Below are positions 49,782 to 59,573 of a stretch of DNA of 64,000 bases, one piece after another; position 1 is the stretch's first letter, and every line of letters starts with the position of its first letter. The DNA comes from Methanosarcina sp. ERenArc_MAG2 (GTDB taxonomy: Archaea > Halobacteriota > Methanosarcinia > Methanosarcinales > Methanosarcinaceae): NCBI GenBank assembly GCA_023955635.1, contig JAMXHR010000002.1:372001-436000 (forward strand). The letters run 5' to 3'. Position numbers and translations under genes: made by a program. The notes under the pieces are model-generated. The model worked only from the letters and a program-made list of their open reading frames with translations, did no database searches and was not told the origin of the DNA.

Positions 49782-51071
49782 TCAGGCACCTTCTTCAAGG
49801 CTTTTCCTTGCAACACAACTTTCAACGGACGCGCATGCAACAGCTTTTGCAACAGCTGGTACTACATGCTTGTCAAGAGCGCCGGGAATAATATGATCTT
49901 CGGAAAGCTCACTAACATTTACGACTTCGGCAAGGGCATAAGCTGCAGCCATTTCCATCTCAGGTGTAACTTTCCTTGCACATGTGTTAAGAGCACCTTT
50001 GAAAACGCCCGGAAAACTCAGGCAATTGTTAAGCTGGTTTGGAAAGTCTGACCTGCCTGTAGCAACAATCCTGGCTCCTGCCCTCTTTGCGGCATCAGGC
50101 ATAATTTCAGGGATAGGGTTTGCCATAGCCATTACAATTGCATCTTTTGCCATAGAACGAACCATATCCTCAGTAACGATGCCTCCTACAGATACTCCAA
50201 TGAAAAGGTCAGCATCATGGAAGGCATTTTCAAGGCCTCCTTTCAACTTCCCTGGGTTTGTAAGTTTTGCAATTTCTTCTTTTACCGGGTTCATGCCTTC
50301 TTCTCGTCCCTCATACACAAGCCCTTTGGTGTCACAGGCAAGGATTTTTGCGGGATCTGCCCCTGCCCTAATCAGGAATTTGAGAATTGCAACCCCTGCA
50401 GCCCCGATCCCGGAGATTACTATTTTGAGCTTATTCAAATCCTTATTTACAATTTTCAGAGCATTAAGAAGCCCGGCAAAAACCACAATAGCTGTCCCGT
50501 GCTGGTCGTCGTGGACAACAGGGATATCGAGTTCTTCGCGTAGCCTTGTCTCGATTTCAAAGCAGCGAGGTGCACTGATATCCTCAAGGTTAATGCCTCC
50601 GAAAGCGGGAGCAAGATACCTGACCGCTTTTATTATTTCTTCGGTTTCCTGCGTGTCCAGGCAGATAGGAAAAGCGTCAATACCTGCGAATTCTTTGAAG
50701 ATAATCGCTTTTCCCTCCATAACAGGCAAAGCAGCGTAAGGTCCTATATTCCCAAGCCCGAGCACTGCAGACCCGTCGGTAACTACAGCAACTGTATTCT
50801 TCTTCAGGGTATATAGGTAAACAAGATCCGGTTCAGCGCTTATTTTCCGGCACGGCTCGGCGACCCCTGGCGTATAGGCAACACTGAGATCATGTATCGT
50901 GCGAAGGCGGACTTTGCTTGCGACCTCCAGTACACCTCCGAATCTCCTGTGCATGGCAAGCGATTCCCGATAAAATGACGCGTGCATATCCCTGTCTTCT
51001 TTCGGGTCCTTTTCCGAATTCATTTCTGAATTTTGTTCCAGATCTCCTTCCGAGCCTAAAAGCGAACGCAT
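49782..51071 (-). CDS. Malic enzyme (NAD(P)-dependent, oxaloacetate-decarboxylating)
   Basis: Converts malate to pyruvate and CO2 in the cytoplasm. The 429-residue product shows YTPGVAEPCRKI, GNIGPYAALPVMEGKA, VVHDDQHGTAIVV (metal-binding acidic residues), the NAD fold KIVISGIGAAGVAILKFLIR and MANPIPEIMPD, then LNNCLSFPGVFKGALNT. It matches the short bacterial/archaeal malic enzyme type without the phosphotransacetylase domain. An N-terminal stretch of about 28 polar residues precedes MHASFYRESLAMHRRFGG, which may be the true start. Transcribed away from the JAMM gene. Confidence 0.9.
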   Translation of the reverse strand: MRSLLGSEGDLEQNSEMNSEKDPKEDRDMHASFYRESLAMHRRFGGVLEVASKVRLRTIHDLSVAYTPGVAEPCRKISAEPDLVYLYTLKKNTVAVVTDGSAVLGLGNIGPYAALPVMEGKAIIFKEFAGIDAFPICLDTQETEEIIKAVRYLAPAFGGINLEDISAPRCFEIETRLREELDIPVVHDDQHGTAIVVFAGLLNALKIVNKDLNKLKIVISGIGAAGVAILKFLIRAGADPAKILACDTKGLVYEGREEGMNPVKEEIAKLTNPGKLKGGLENAFHDADLFIGVSVGGIVTEDMVRSMAKDAIVMAMANPIPEIMPDAAKRAGARIVATGRSDFPNQLNNCLSFPGVFKGALNTCARKVTPEMEMAAAYALAEVVNVSELSEDHIIPGALDKHVVPAVAKAVACASVESCVARKSLEEGA

Positions 51072-51334
51072 TTTTCTGATTATAATACCCCCGTAACGAT
51101 GTTAAGTACTGAGAGGGAAGATATCACCAGACTAATCTCTAAGAAATAAAATTCCTTGCGTAATAGTCTGTACAAACCGTAAATAAACCCAATGGGATGT
51201 AATTTGAACATAAAGATCTGCATTTAACCAAATTTAGATATTATAACCGCTGGAAACACCACAGAGCACGAATAAATTCACCTCAGTTCCTATAAACACG
51301 GAAAGCATATACATATTCAGGAGAATACCCTTCT

Positions 51335-51730
51335 ATGCAAATTAAGGGAATAGCTCGTGATACCCTCAACTTCATCCTCGAAGCAAGCAAGTCCATGGCT
51401 CCTGAGGAATTTGCCGGACTTTTGCAGGAAAAAGACGGCATTATTACTGAAGTGCTTATACTGCCTGGTACCGAATCCAGCGATACGAATGCAGTTCTCA
51501 GGCTTTTTATGATGCCGAACATTAAAGCAGTAGGCTCGGTCCATAGCCATCCGGGTCCGAACCGAAGTCCTTCAGAGGCTGACCTGCACCTTTTTTCAAA
51601 AACAGGAAATTACCATATAATAGTGGGTCGCCCCTACGATAGGCAGAGCTGGACATGCTATGACAGGGAGGGAAAAGCAAGAGAACTTCCTGTGCTTGAT
51701 GTGGAATTTGAGGATTTGGAGGAGATCTGA
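51335..51730 (+). CDS. JAMM/MPN+ domain metalloprotease
   Basis: A 131-residue JAB1/MPN+ zinc isopeptidase-like protein. The JAMM signature is complete: an upstream Glu (MAPEEFAGLLQE), then HSHPGPNRSPSEAD (H-x-H-x7-S-x2-D) at residues 70-83. In archaea such proteins can remove SAMP/ubiquitin-like modifiers or process sulfur carriers. No downstream domain. The gene is followed by a 445-bp stretch without genes, then a small Cys-rich gene. Confidence 0.85.
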   Translation: MQIKGIARDTLNFILEASKSMAPEEFAGLLQEKDGIITEVLILPGTESSDTNAVLRLFMMPNIKAVGSVHSHPGPNRSPSEADLHLFSKTGNYHIIVGRPYDRQSWTCYDREGKARELPVLDVEFEDLEEI

Positions 51731-52175
51731 CATTAAAACCGGTTGCTTTCTACCGGAAAGAGTTCATATGAGGAAGGTGCGTTTTCTTGCAATTCCGACA
51801 ATTGATAAGCTTGAGAATAGTCCGTTTCTGCTATTATTCTTAACCAAAGTGCTTTTCCAGGTTTTGCCTTAATAAGGTTAAAAATTTAAAAGAGATGTAG
51901 TATCTGATTGCCGGTAAATGCTTTCTGCATTTAGATATAAATAACTTTAGATAGTTATGGAAATTTTCCGGCAGTTAACAAAATCCGAATCTTACCCTTC
52001 TTTCCGGTCAGCCTACCAAAAATGTTTTATTTACATATACATATTATTTAGGGGATACACCTTTTTACTTAGATATCTGGAGAGAAGTGATTTCTAGCTT
52101 CTGAGGTCGTATCCGGGCAAACATTCTGGGATGAAAACCAGATAGCCTTCACAGATCTGGAGGTAGTAATTCGAA
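51731..52175. other. Region without recognised gene
   Basis: No supported reading frame. The last 15 bases contain GGAGGT that serves the Cys-rich gene. Confidence 0.4.
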
Positions 52176-52354
52176 TGCCTACATGCCAAGATTGCAGGTT
52201 TTATACGGCTATTGATGAACTAAAGGGTGAATGTTTCAGCCTCGGCTTTGAAGTACGCGGGAAAACCGATTCCAAGAAGTGCCCGGAGCGGGCATTCAGG
52301 CCAGATAAAGGTCCCAAATCGAAAAGATCCGGAGCAGCAAGATATTCAGAATAA
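52176..52354 (+). pseudogene. Small cysteine-rich protein, frameshifted (59 residues if repaired)
   Basis: GGAGGT sits 10 bases before the ATG. MPTCQDCRF is followed in the +1 frame by YTAIDELKGECFSLGFEVRG and SKKCPERAFRPDKGPKSKRS, ending at TAA 52352-52354. One T added to the run 52200-52202 gives an unbroken 59-residue protein with CxxC and two further Cys, likely a metal-binding peptide. Because the loss is the same kind as in essential genes here, it is probably intact in the organism. The product looks unlike any named family I can state. Confidence 0.55.
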
Positions 52355-52680
52355 ATGCTAAAGGATCGGGGACAGAAAAAAGCTCCAAAAAGAGGTTTAC
52401 AGTGTAATGAATTGAAGCAGATCTTCAGCCTGGACATAAACTGCCGGAAAGCACAAAAATAATTTATCATAATTTTTCTTTTTTGCTTGCCGGAGTTAAA
52501 AGAGCTTAAATTAAATCTCATTTAATTTTTTATTTTACATCTACTTTTGTACTTTCACTTTTCAATTACTGTTCCAATGAACAGTATCCATTAATCGATT
52601 TATTTAACTTCAAGTGCGTAAGTCATAATAGGTAGAAAATAAAATTGTATAGGCATAAAATTAGCCTTACTAACTCTCGG
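52355..52680. other. Region without recognised gene
   Basis: No reading frame. It contains a degraded inverted-repeat element end, CTTCAAGTGCGTAAGTCA, near 52607. Confidence 0.4.
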
Positions 52681-52929
52681 TTATTGGGCTTCAGTTGTAA
52701 CTTCAAGGACTTCCTGGGCAATTTGGATGAGTCTGAACCAGGTGTTCAGGGCGGAGCGAAGGGAAACCGGGTCTTCGGCTTTCACGCTCAATACCAGCTT
52801 GTTTGCGTCCTCAAGGGATAATTCTATTGCAGACCTTTCTGAAAAGTTATCATTAAGCTCGGGCAGGACAACCCTGTAGATAGTTTCTGCAGTTTTGGTC
52901 TCAAAAGTAAATTCTGCGAAAAGTTTCAA
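52681..52929 (-). CDS. pcc1: KEOPS complex subunit Pcc1
   Basis: Small subunit of the KEOPS complex, which makes the t6A modification of tRNA. An 82-residue alpha/beta protein: AEFTFETKTAETIYRVVLPE, FSERSAIELSLEDANKLVLS, LRSALNTWFRLIQIAQEVLE, as in other archaeal Pcc1. The TTG start at 52929 (MKLFAEF if translated as Met) is chosen because AGGAGG lies 6 bases before it; an in-frame ATG 47 codons upstream would add unrelated sequence. Last gene of the cluster. Confidence 0.85.
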   Translation of the reverse strand: MKLFAEFTFETKTAETIYRVVLPELNDNFSERSAIELSLEDANKLVLSVKAEDPVSLRSALNTWFRLIQIAQEVLEVTTEAQ

Positions 52930-53066
52930 GAAATTCCTCCTGAAAAAATCTGGCTCCTTAAATGGACTCCGAAAAGATCCGAAAAGATGGATTTGCAATT
53001 TTGCTTTGAAAATCGGTCTCGAAATTATAAACTTATAAAAATTGTATTTTAAAATAAGGGTGGAGG

Positions 53067-53536
53067 TCAATACTTTTTAAAGCCTTTGATATTAAGTTTA
53101 AAAAGAGACTTTCCGCTGCCCATAAAATCGAGATCTTTTTCCCCAACCGCTATTAAGGTGGAACGGGAAGGGAGTTGATCAATTTTATCGCTTTCAACCC
53201 TCTGAAAATGGAAAAAAGACTCAAAGGCATCCGCAACCTCTCCGTGGCCTGTAAGCACGGGCTCAATATCCGGAAACCAGTAAGAATCGAGTTCCTGAGA
53301 ATACCAGTCCGAAAATCTGATAGAAAAAGAAGCTTTCCCTCATCAAAAAAGCTGAGTTCCCCGGGATTTCCGTGGTACTCTCCTACAACTATGAGAGGCC
53401 CACCCTCCACAAACTCCAGAAGTTCCTGCATGCCCATCTTTCCACGCGTCATAGACCTGCCGGCTATAAACCGCGAAAGCAACTTGCAAAGCGTCCGGGT
53501 CTTTGCAGAAGGTTTACGAGAAGAAGTAATTAACAT
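53067..53536 (-). CDS. Brix domain-containing ribosome biogenesis protein, frameshifted
   Basis: Archaeal Imp4-like Brix protein, implicated in ribosomal RNA processing. Starts [20 protein letters not shown], with [20 protein letters not shown], then FFDEGKLLF; adding one A to the run 53324-53328 continues as [20 protein letters not shown] and [20 protein letters not shown]. The C-terminus is [20 protein letters not shown]. The gene begins 6 bases before the rpoP stop, consistent with co-transcription. The break is probably an assembly error because the family is well conserved and the two halves join perfectly. Confidence 0.85.
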
Positions 53537-53541
53537 ACTCC

Positions 53542-53679
53542 TTACTCGGCCTTGATGCGTTTGATGGTTGTAGGACGCTCTTTTACCAGGATTCTGTGTC
53601 CGCAGTAAGGACACCTTATACCTGTGTACTCGTAGTCGACTTCCACTTTCTGTTTACATCGAGTGCACTTATAACCCAT
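53542..53679 (-). CDS. rpoP: DNA-directed RNA polymerase subunit P (Rpo12)
   Basis: Small zinc-ribbon subunit of archaeal RNA polymerase, 45 residues: [20 protein letters not shown] and [15 protein letters not shown], ending IKRIKAE. The four cysteines CxxC...CxxC bind one zinc. It lies between eL43 and the Brix gene in the same operon. Confidence 0.93.
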   Translation of the reverse strand: MGYKCTRCKQKVEVDYEYTGIRCPYCGHRILVKERPTTIKRIKAE

Positions 53680-53699
53680 ACAACCACAACCTTAAATTT

Positions 53700-53996
<297 letters not shown>

Positions 53997-54019
53997 TTAA
54001 AATGTAAACGTTTAATCCT

Positions 54020-54096
54020 AAGTGATTTAACTTGGAACCGGCTGGCCCACGGGTCAGGTCCCTGAGACCCAGATTCTCCGGTTCTGTTAATCACCT
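54020..54096 (-). ncRNA. Long structured hairpin between rrp42 and rpl37ae
   Basis: Nested stems: AGTGATTTAAC with GTTAATCACCT, then GAACCGG with CCGGTTC, then GGGTC with GACCC, about 77 bases. The GC content (most of it in the inner half) is far above the flanks. It could be a processing site, an attenuator or a small RNA; I do not recognise a known family. Confidence 0.4.
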
Positions 54097-54161
54097 ATTG
54101 CACATGCGCTTAGACCGTAATACCGGCATTTAATATTTATATTTAATTAATCCTGCCCGAT

Positions 54162-54953
54162 TTATTCTTGCTTTACCAGTGCTTCCAGGTAAAGTTCCCT
54201 GAGTTCGGCTGCCTTTTCGCATGCCATATCAATTGCTTCCAGCACTTCTGCCTCGGTAAAAGAAGCCGAGCCCATTTTCTGCATGCCGGCAACAGATCCG
54301 TCCGAACTCGAGACCACAGTCAATTTTGTCTCACAAACGGCTTCCTCATCCCGTGAAGGATCCACCATCAGCTTTGAGCCTATCTTTACAAGAGTCACGC
54401 CCACTGGTATCTCTTTCATTGCAAGGGGCACATTCATGCCGATTCCCTGCTGTTCATTCGGGACAATCGTGGTCATCAGAGCCGCAATGGCAGCGAGACA
54501 GGACGCATCAATGAGATTTCCGTCGTCATTGAGGATATGAACATCTATGAAGACGATCCAGACGGATTCTCCAACGGTTATGCAAAGCTTCTTTATATCA
54601 ATTGCGCCCGATTCCCGGATACCCCTATCTACGACCCTTGCCATTTCGATTGCCTCTTCTCTGGGCGGGCCCGGCTCAAACTCGGGGGAAGCAATAGGGT
54701 TGAGTTCCAGGTTGGTAATAATCACGCCTTCATCTTGCGAGTCTGGAAAAGGAGTCCCTGTCTGGAGCTTCACTCCTACAAGGACCTGGGTGTCTCCAAG
54801 GGTAACCTTTGCCGAGCCTTCGGCTTTGGAAATAATATTTGTTTCGAGTTTGAGATCTCTGAAATCCTTAAATCCGCGCCCGTCCTGGCGCTTTCCTTTG
54901 ACCATAAGGTTGTAAATATAGTCCTTCTTAAGTGTGGCAATAATCTCACTCAT
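54162..54953 (-). CDS. rrp42: Exosome complex subunit Rrp42
   Basis: RNase PH-fold subunit of the archaeal exosome hexameric ring, structural partner of Rrp41. The 263-residue product runs from MSEIIATLKKDYIYNLMVKG via KRQDGRGFKDFRDLKLET, LEFNPIASPEFEPGPPREEA (as LELNPIA) and DIHVLNDDGNLIDASCLAAI. The ATG at 54953 is chosen since GAGGTG is 6 bases upstream; an in-frame GTG at 54962 lies within that site. Overlaps the rrp41 end by eight bases. Confidence 0.93.
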   Translation of the reverse strand: MSEIIATLKKDYIYNLMVKGKRQDGRGFKDFRDLKLETNIISKAEGSAKVTLGDTQVLVGVKLQTGTPFPDSQDEGVIITNLELNPIASPEFEPGPPREEAIEMARVVDRGIRESGAIDIKKLCITVGESVWIVFIDVHILNDDGNLIDASCLAAIAALMTTIVPNEQQGIGMNVPLAMKEIPVGVTLVKIGSKLMVDPSRDEEAVCETKLTVVSSSDGSVAGMQKMGSASFTEAEVLEAIDMACEKAAELRELYLEALVKQE

Positions 54954-56364
54954 CTTTTTCACCTCTGCTTCCGGATTCAGAGGGGTCTTTTACGACTTTC
55001 CAGGGTCCTTCGCACTTTTCTTCTTCAAGCTCTTCTACAGGCTCTTCTTCAGCTTCTACTTGTTCTTCGGCAGGAGCCTCTTCACTGGACTCAGCTTCTG
55101 ACTCAACCTCTGGTTCGGATTCAAGAGTTTCTTCAGAAGCAGCTTCTTCAATTCCGGCTTCCTCTTCAACCTGGAGTTCTTCTGCAGGCTGGGGTTCCTC
55201 TTCAACAAATCCCTCAATCTCAGACTCGAATCCTGTTTCTTCTTCCCCGAAATCGGCCTCTTCGGGCTCAAGTTCTTCAACTTCGTCAGGTTCGGAAACT
55301 TCCTCAAAAGATGCCTCAAAAGAAGCCTCAAAATCAGCTTCTTCTTCTTCAGCCTCTTTTTCAGCCTCTTCTTCTATTTCAGATTCAATTGCTTCTTCTA
55401 TAGTTTCCTCTTCTATTCCGGCCTCAGCTTCTTTAATTATCTCTTCAAGCTCATCGAGTTCGGGAACCACTTCAGTAACAGCACCAGCTTCAGAAATTTC
55501 TTCAGAGACCGCATCTTCAAATTCTTTGGTTTCTTTAAGAACCTCTTCAACAACTGCTACCTCTGAAGCGTATTCAAGGGGGACTCCTGTTTCTACGACT
55601 TCATTCTCAGTATTTGAAGTCTCTGCGGCCTCTTCTGCAAGCTCTTCCATAGGGGTTTCAAACTTTTTTCTAAGGACTGCCTGCTGAATTTCGAGAATTT
55701 CCTTGCAGCCCTTCTTTACGAGTTCGAGACCTTCCTTGATTTCCTCAGGAGTAAGGTGCCCGTCCATCTGGACCAGGGTAATTTCTCCATCCTGGGTCAT
55801 TGCTACAGGAAAATCAGCGTCACCATAATTATCCTCGTCCTTGTTGAGGTCAAGCACTATCTTCCCATCAACTTTTCCGAAGGCACAAGAGGTAATGAGG
55901 CCCTTCATCGGAATTCCGGCGTCTGCAAGAGCTACGCTTGAAGCATTGATTGCTGCTGTCCTTGTCCCTGCATCGGCCTGAAGCACTTCCACAAAAATAT
56001 CAATTGCTGTTTTCGGGAAAAGCTCTGCCATAATTACTGGCTCGAAAGCTTCCCTCGAAACCTTTGAAATTTCGATGCTCCGTCTGCTTGGTCCGGGCCT
56101 GGAACGGTCTTCCACAGAAAAAGAAGCCATATTATACTTGTAACGGATAACTGCAGTATCTGCGCGCTGTGAACGGCGGGGATGCGCTTCTCTCGGGCCA
56201 AATACGCCTACCAGGATTTTGTTCCGGCCCCATTCAAGATAACATGAACCGTCGGCTCTGGAAAGTACGCCGATCTCAATTTTCATGGGCCTGATTTCAT
56301 CCGCACGCCTCCCGTCAAGGCGCAGCCCATCGTCAGTGATTAATTTTTCAGGTTTATCACTCAT
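54946..56364 (-). CDS. rrp41: Exosome complex subunit Rrp41 with long acidic tail
   Basis: Catalytic RNase PH-fold subunit of the exosome. The core (residues 1-240) has LITDDGLRLDGRRADEIRPM, GRNKILVGVFGPREAHPRRS and DAGTRTAAINASSVALADAG, and the phosphate/RNA-binding Arg in RSQRADTAVIRYKYNM. Residues from about 245 onward form an extra 225-residue tail, mostly Glu with Ala, Ser and Val, ending VKDPSESGSRGEKDE. This is far longer than standard archaeal Rrp41 (about 240-260), although Methanosarcina homologues are known to carry extensions. Tail function is unknown. Confidence 0.93.
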   Translation of the reverse strand: MSDKPEKLITDDGLRLDGRRADEIRPMKIEIGVLSRADGSCYLEWGRNKILVGVFGPREAHPRRSQRADTAVIRYKYNMASFSVEDRSRPGPSRRSIEISKVSREAFEPVIMAELFPKTAIDIFVEVLQADAGTRTAAINASSVALADAGIPMKGLITSCAFGKVDGKIVLDLNKDEDNYGDADFPVAMTQDGEITLVQMDGHLTPEEIKEGLELVKKGCKEILEIQQAVLRKKFETPMEELAEEAAETSNTENEVVETGVPLEYASEVAVVEEVLKETKEFEDAVSEEISEAGAVTEVVPELDELEEIIKEAEAGIEEETIEEAIESEIEEEAEKEAEEEEADFEASFEASFEEVSEPDEVEELEPEEADFGEEETGFESEIEGFVEEEPQPAEELQVEEEAGIEEAASEETLESEPEVESEAESSEEAPAEEQVEAEEEPVEELEEEKCEGPWKVVKDPSESGSRGEKDE

Positions 56365-56440
56365 ACTTTAATCTCCAAAAAACTCTAAAACAACTACTCT
56401 ACAGAAGCTTCCTTAAAAATCCCTCATGACTATCCGGAAT

Positions 56441-57223
56441 TCAATTATTCGGGTCCAGCAATACATCGATCTTCCTGTATATTTCTTCGGAATGATCTTC
56501 TTTTGCTAACTTCACATCTTTATTTCCACTTTTAAAAAACTTAACGGGCCTGGATTCTTTCAGCCTAATCCGCTCATTTTTCAAAAAGTTATAGATCCGA
56601 TCTGTCAATCCGGAACGCTGAGCTTCGACTTCAATCTTCCGGAGAGCCTTACTCAAAAGCTCCACATCTTCGTCCTTTCCATCGATCCATATTCTGCCGT
56701 TTTGGCCAACAAAAATGCTGCAGTTCGTTTCCTTCTTCAGCATTGAGATCATGGAACCCCCGTGTCCTATTACGCGTGGGACTTTCACAGGCTCAACTTC
56801 GACAATCTGGCCTGTTTTAAGCTTATGGAAGTTCGAATCCCGTAGGGCAAGCTCGACTTTCATGGAACTGTCTACATCTTTTACCCTGAGGATTACAGAA
56901 TCTCCTACACTCAGAATTTCAGACATCTCCCGGGATTCAACTCTTCTCGGATATTCGGATACATGAAACAGGCCATCATAAGGAGAGGCAATGTTCATTA
57001 TCCAGTTGGATGGCGTAACCACAATGACGATCCCGATCACCACATCATTTACGGAAGGAATATAGGCTCCCGCTAGAGGGATCACTCCAACTTTATCCTC
57101 TTTGAGATTTTCAATACCACAAAACGAAGAATAGATCTTGTCGTTCTTGACATAAGTCCCGTATCCGGCTTTTTTCGTATTCTCGGATAGCAGGTCACCA
57201 GGGATCACTATTTTTTTATCCAT
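56441..57223 (-). CDS. rrp4: Exosome complex RNA-binding subunit Rrp4
   Basis: Cap subunit that feeds RNA into the exosome. S1 and KH domains: IVIPGDLLSENTKKAGYGTY near the N-terminus, ILSVGDSVILRVKDVDSSMK (S1), VPRVIGHGGSMISMLKKETN (KH, with a GHGG loop). 260 residues, the usual size. Twelve bases after the SBDS stop. Confidence 0.94.
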   Translation of the reverse strand: MDKKIVIPGDLLSENTKKAGYGTYVKNDKIYSSFCGIENLKEDKVGVIPLAGAYIPSVNDVVIGIVIVVTPSNWIMNIASPYDGLFHVSEYPRRVESREMSEILSVGDSVILRVKDVDSSMKVELALRDSNFHKLKTGQIVEVEPVKVPRVIGHGGSMISMLKKETNCSIFVGQNGRIWIDGKDEDVELLSKALRKIEVEAQRSGLTDRIYNFLKNERIRLKESRPVKFFKSGNKDVKLAKEDHSEEIYRKIDVLLDPNN

Positions 57224-57234
57224 CCAACATCCTC

Positions 57235-57927
57235 TTATAAAAGTTTAGTTTGAGCCTCTCCCTTCGTAAGATGATTTATAAGAGCGTAAAAATCAGTCTG
57301 GACTCCTGCCGGAATTCTTACCACTGCAACCCAGGAGCCGTCACGCTGCCATTCTTCTTTCGTAATGCTTCCGGCCTTGGAAATATCTCCGTATGCTTTG
57401 GGAGCATATTCGGGAGGGATTTTCACAGCAATATTTATTTCTTCAAAGCGTATGGGTATAAGCGGGCGAATAGCTTTCATTGTAATATTTACCAGCTGAT
57501 CCACGCTTTTTAAGGGGTCTATATGCACCTTTGCTTCTTCCATCGCCCTTTCAATCCTTGCGGGAGGATGCGGTGCTCTTGTCTGGGGATTTATTGCATT
57601 TCTGGAAATGGTATAGATAACTTTTCTCCTTTTTTCCTCAAGCATGCGTTTTCTTTGCTCAGCTGTAAGCTGAAGCTCGCCGTTTTTAAGAATCACGGCA
57701 GCAATCTCAAGGGGGTCCGCCGTCTCAAAAGAATTAATAATATCAGATTCCGCTGCCCGGTCCCCTCGGTTCGCGTCTTCGAAGATAGTTTCAACTGCCA
57801 GAACATCTTCCAGGTTTACTTCTTCTCCTCGCTTGTAGGCCAGAGCTCCTTCGGGCTCGACCAGGACTTCGAAATGTTTGCTGCCTCTTTTTAACCGTGC
57901 AGTCACTGCCTCGTCCAGGGACACCAT
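57235..57927 (-). CDS. Ribosome assembly factor SBDS (Sdo1)
   Basis: Archaeal orthologue of the Shwachman-Bodian-Diamond protein, which releases eIF6 from the large ribosomal subunit. 230 residues: [60 protein letters not shown] and [20 protein letters not shown], in the usual FYSH, helical and ferredoxin-like order. Between psmA and rrp4 as in most euryarchaea. Confidence 0.94.
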   Translation of the reverse strand: MVSLDEAVTARLKRGSKHFEVLVEPEGALAYKRGEEVNLEDVLAVETIFEDANRGDRAAESDIINSFETADPLEIAAVILKNGELQLTAEQRKRMLEEKRRKVIYTISRNAINPQTRAPHPPARIERAMEEAKVHIDPLKSVDQLVNITMKAIRPLIPIRFEEINIAVKIPPEYAPKAYGDISKAGSITKEEWQRDGSWVAVVRIPAGVQTDFYALINHLTKGEAQTKLL

Positions 57928-58007
57928 CTTCAGATACCTTCTCCAAAATTTAAGTTTGAGAATCAGAGAATTCTCTGATTACCCATTCTCTAAATATGAT
58001 ATAGGTT

Positions 58008-58757
58008 TTACTCTTTGTGTTCAGTTCCTTGATGTTTCTCAAGGATCTGGTTAACATAACTATCAACTTCTTCAGGAACTAATTTTCTGAACTTCTTATC
58101 CTGAACGGACACAATACCCACTTCAAGAGTACCTGCATCGAATTTACCTTCAGCAGCTTTATAGAGCGCATCCATCCCGAGGAGAATAGCCGCATCAATG
58201 TTCATATCTTCCCTGTAGTCCGCCTCAAAGACCTCAACAACCGCATTTCTGCCTGCTCCTATAGCTGTTGCCTTATATTCCAGAAGAGCGCCGCTCGGAT
58301 CTGTCTCAAATAGCCTTGGCGCATTGTCTTCTACGCCTGCAATCAGGAGTGCAGTCCCATAGGGGCGAACTCCCCCATACTGGGTGTAGGTCTGCTTGTG
58401 GTCGCAGATTTTTTTGGAGATAACCTCCACACCTATGGGTTCGTCATAAGAAACCCTGTTGACCTGCGCTTCTACACGTGCCCTGTCAATAAGAGAGCGA
58501 GCGTCTGCTACAAGTCCTGAGGTTGCAGCTCCTATATGGTCATCAATCTGGAAAATTTTTTCAATAGATTCAGCTTCCACAAGCCTGCTCGTTATTCTCT
58601 TGTCAACCAGCAGCACTACCCCATCAGCTGCCTTGATTCCCACGGCTGTTGTTCCCCTTTTGACCGCTTCGCGGGCATATTCTACCTGAAAAAGTCTTCC
58701 GTCGGGGCTAAAAACTGTAATTGCCCTGTCATAGCCCATCTGTGGTGCCATCTGCAT
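58008..58757 (-). CDS. psmA: Proteasome subunit alpha
   Basis: Outer-ring subunit of the 20S proteasome. The 249-residue protein begins [20 protein letters not shown], with the gate N-terminal helix and the [20 protein letters not shown] block. The start at 58757 is preferred because GGGAGA is nearby and the family begins there; an in-frame GTG-like start 30 codons upstream is atypical. No nearby beta subunit in this window. Confidence 0.94.
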   Translation of the reverse strand: MQMAPQMGYDRAITVFSPDGRLFQVEYAREAVKRGTTAVGIKAADGVVLLVDKRITSRLVEAESIEKIFQIDDHIGAATSGLVADARSLIDRARVEAQVNRVSYDEPIGVEVISKKICDHKQTYTQYGGVRPYGTALLIAGVEDNAPRLFETDPSGALLEYKATAIGAGRNAVVEVFEADYREDMNIDAAILLGMDALYKAAEGKFDAGTLEVGIVSVQDKKFRKLVPEEVDSYVNQILEKHQGTEHKE

Positions 58758-59573
58758 ATTCCGTATCTCCCTTAAATTATATTCTATATTGTTTGCAATC
58801 TTCCCGGCCAGAGACCGGTCTTTTTCCTTAAAGATCTCTATCCGCACGATCGTCAGCTAAATCACCGCCTTCCCCAAAAAGGCTTTGGTCAGTGATCGTA
58901 AACTGTGCGGATATCCCGAAAATTCAGGAACTGGAAGTCCTCGACCTGGCATTCAGGTAAGGAAACCGATTTTTGATTTCCTATAACGTATTTCTTCCTT
59001 ATTAGAGTTTTTAACCTTTTATTCGAGGCTTTCAATCCTGACAGATTTTTTCGGACGAAACCAGCGGAAAATACCCCGTTAAAGGGAATTCAAAGGCACT
59101 TTTACCCTGCAAAGTACATTTTCCAAGCATAATCTGGATTCGTGCACTTGAGGGACCTTTTTAATGATTTTTTTAAGGTCCTTTCCAATGTTAACTAAGT
59201 CCGTTAATAAAGTGTATTTACTCAGTTATAACGCTTGTGAAAGCCAGGGTTTTCCGGTACATTAAGCCGGATTTCAGTACCTCGGTGGAAATATTTTAGC
59301 TCCCACAGTTTCACTGCATGCGGGTTTCAGGCTGCCTTTCGATAAGGTCCGCAGTCATCCGGACTTAATTCTCAGAAGTTTCGGGACAACTATCTTTATG
59401 TCAATGAGTCCTGCCAACCAATATTATACTTCGTTGCACTAATACTCATTCATCATAATATATATTAGACAGCGTCCTGATAGTTTATTAATAGCTTCCT
59501 GGCAGCTCCGGAGATGAAGATATTTAATCCTGTCAAAAAGCCAGTAACGCCCGAAAAAAGGCTGAATTTAACC
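58758..59573. other. Intergenic region between rnp2 and psmA
   Basis: About 800 bases with no convincing gene. A small dyad GGACCTTTTTAATG-TTTTTTTAAGGTCC lies near 59150. The psmA promoter should be in the first part. Confidence 0.45.

Noticed and set aside
54020..54096. tRNA gene
   Set aside because: The hairpin lacks a T-loop and an anticodon arm of correct size; no acceptor CCA-like end.
55056..55331. Arg/Lys-rich frame within the rrp41 tail
   Set aside because: Arises from the Glu-rich tail codons in another frame.
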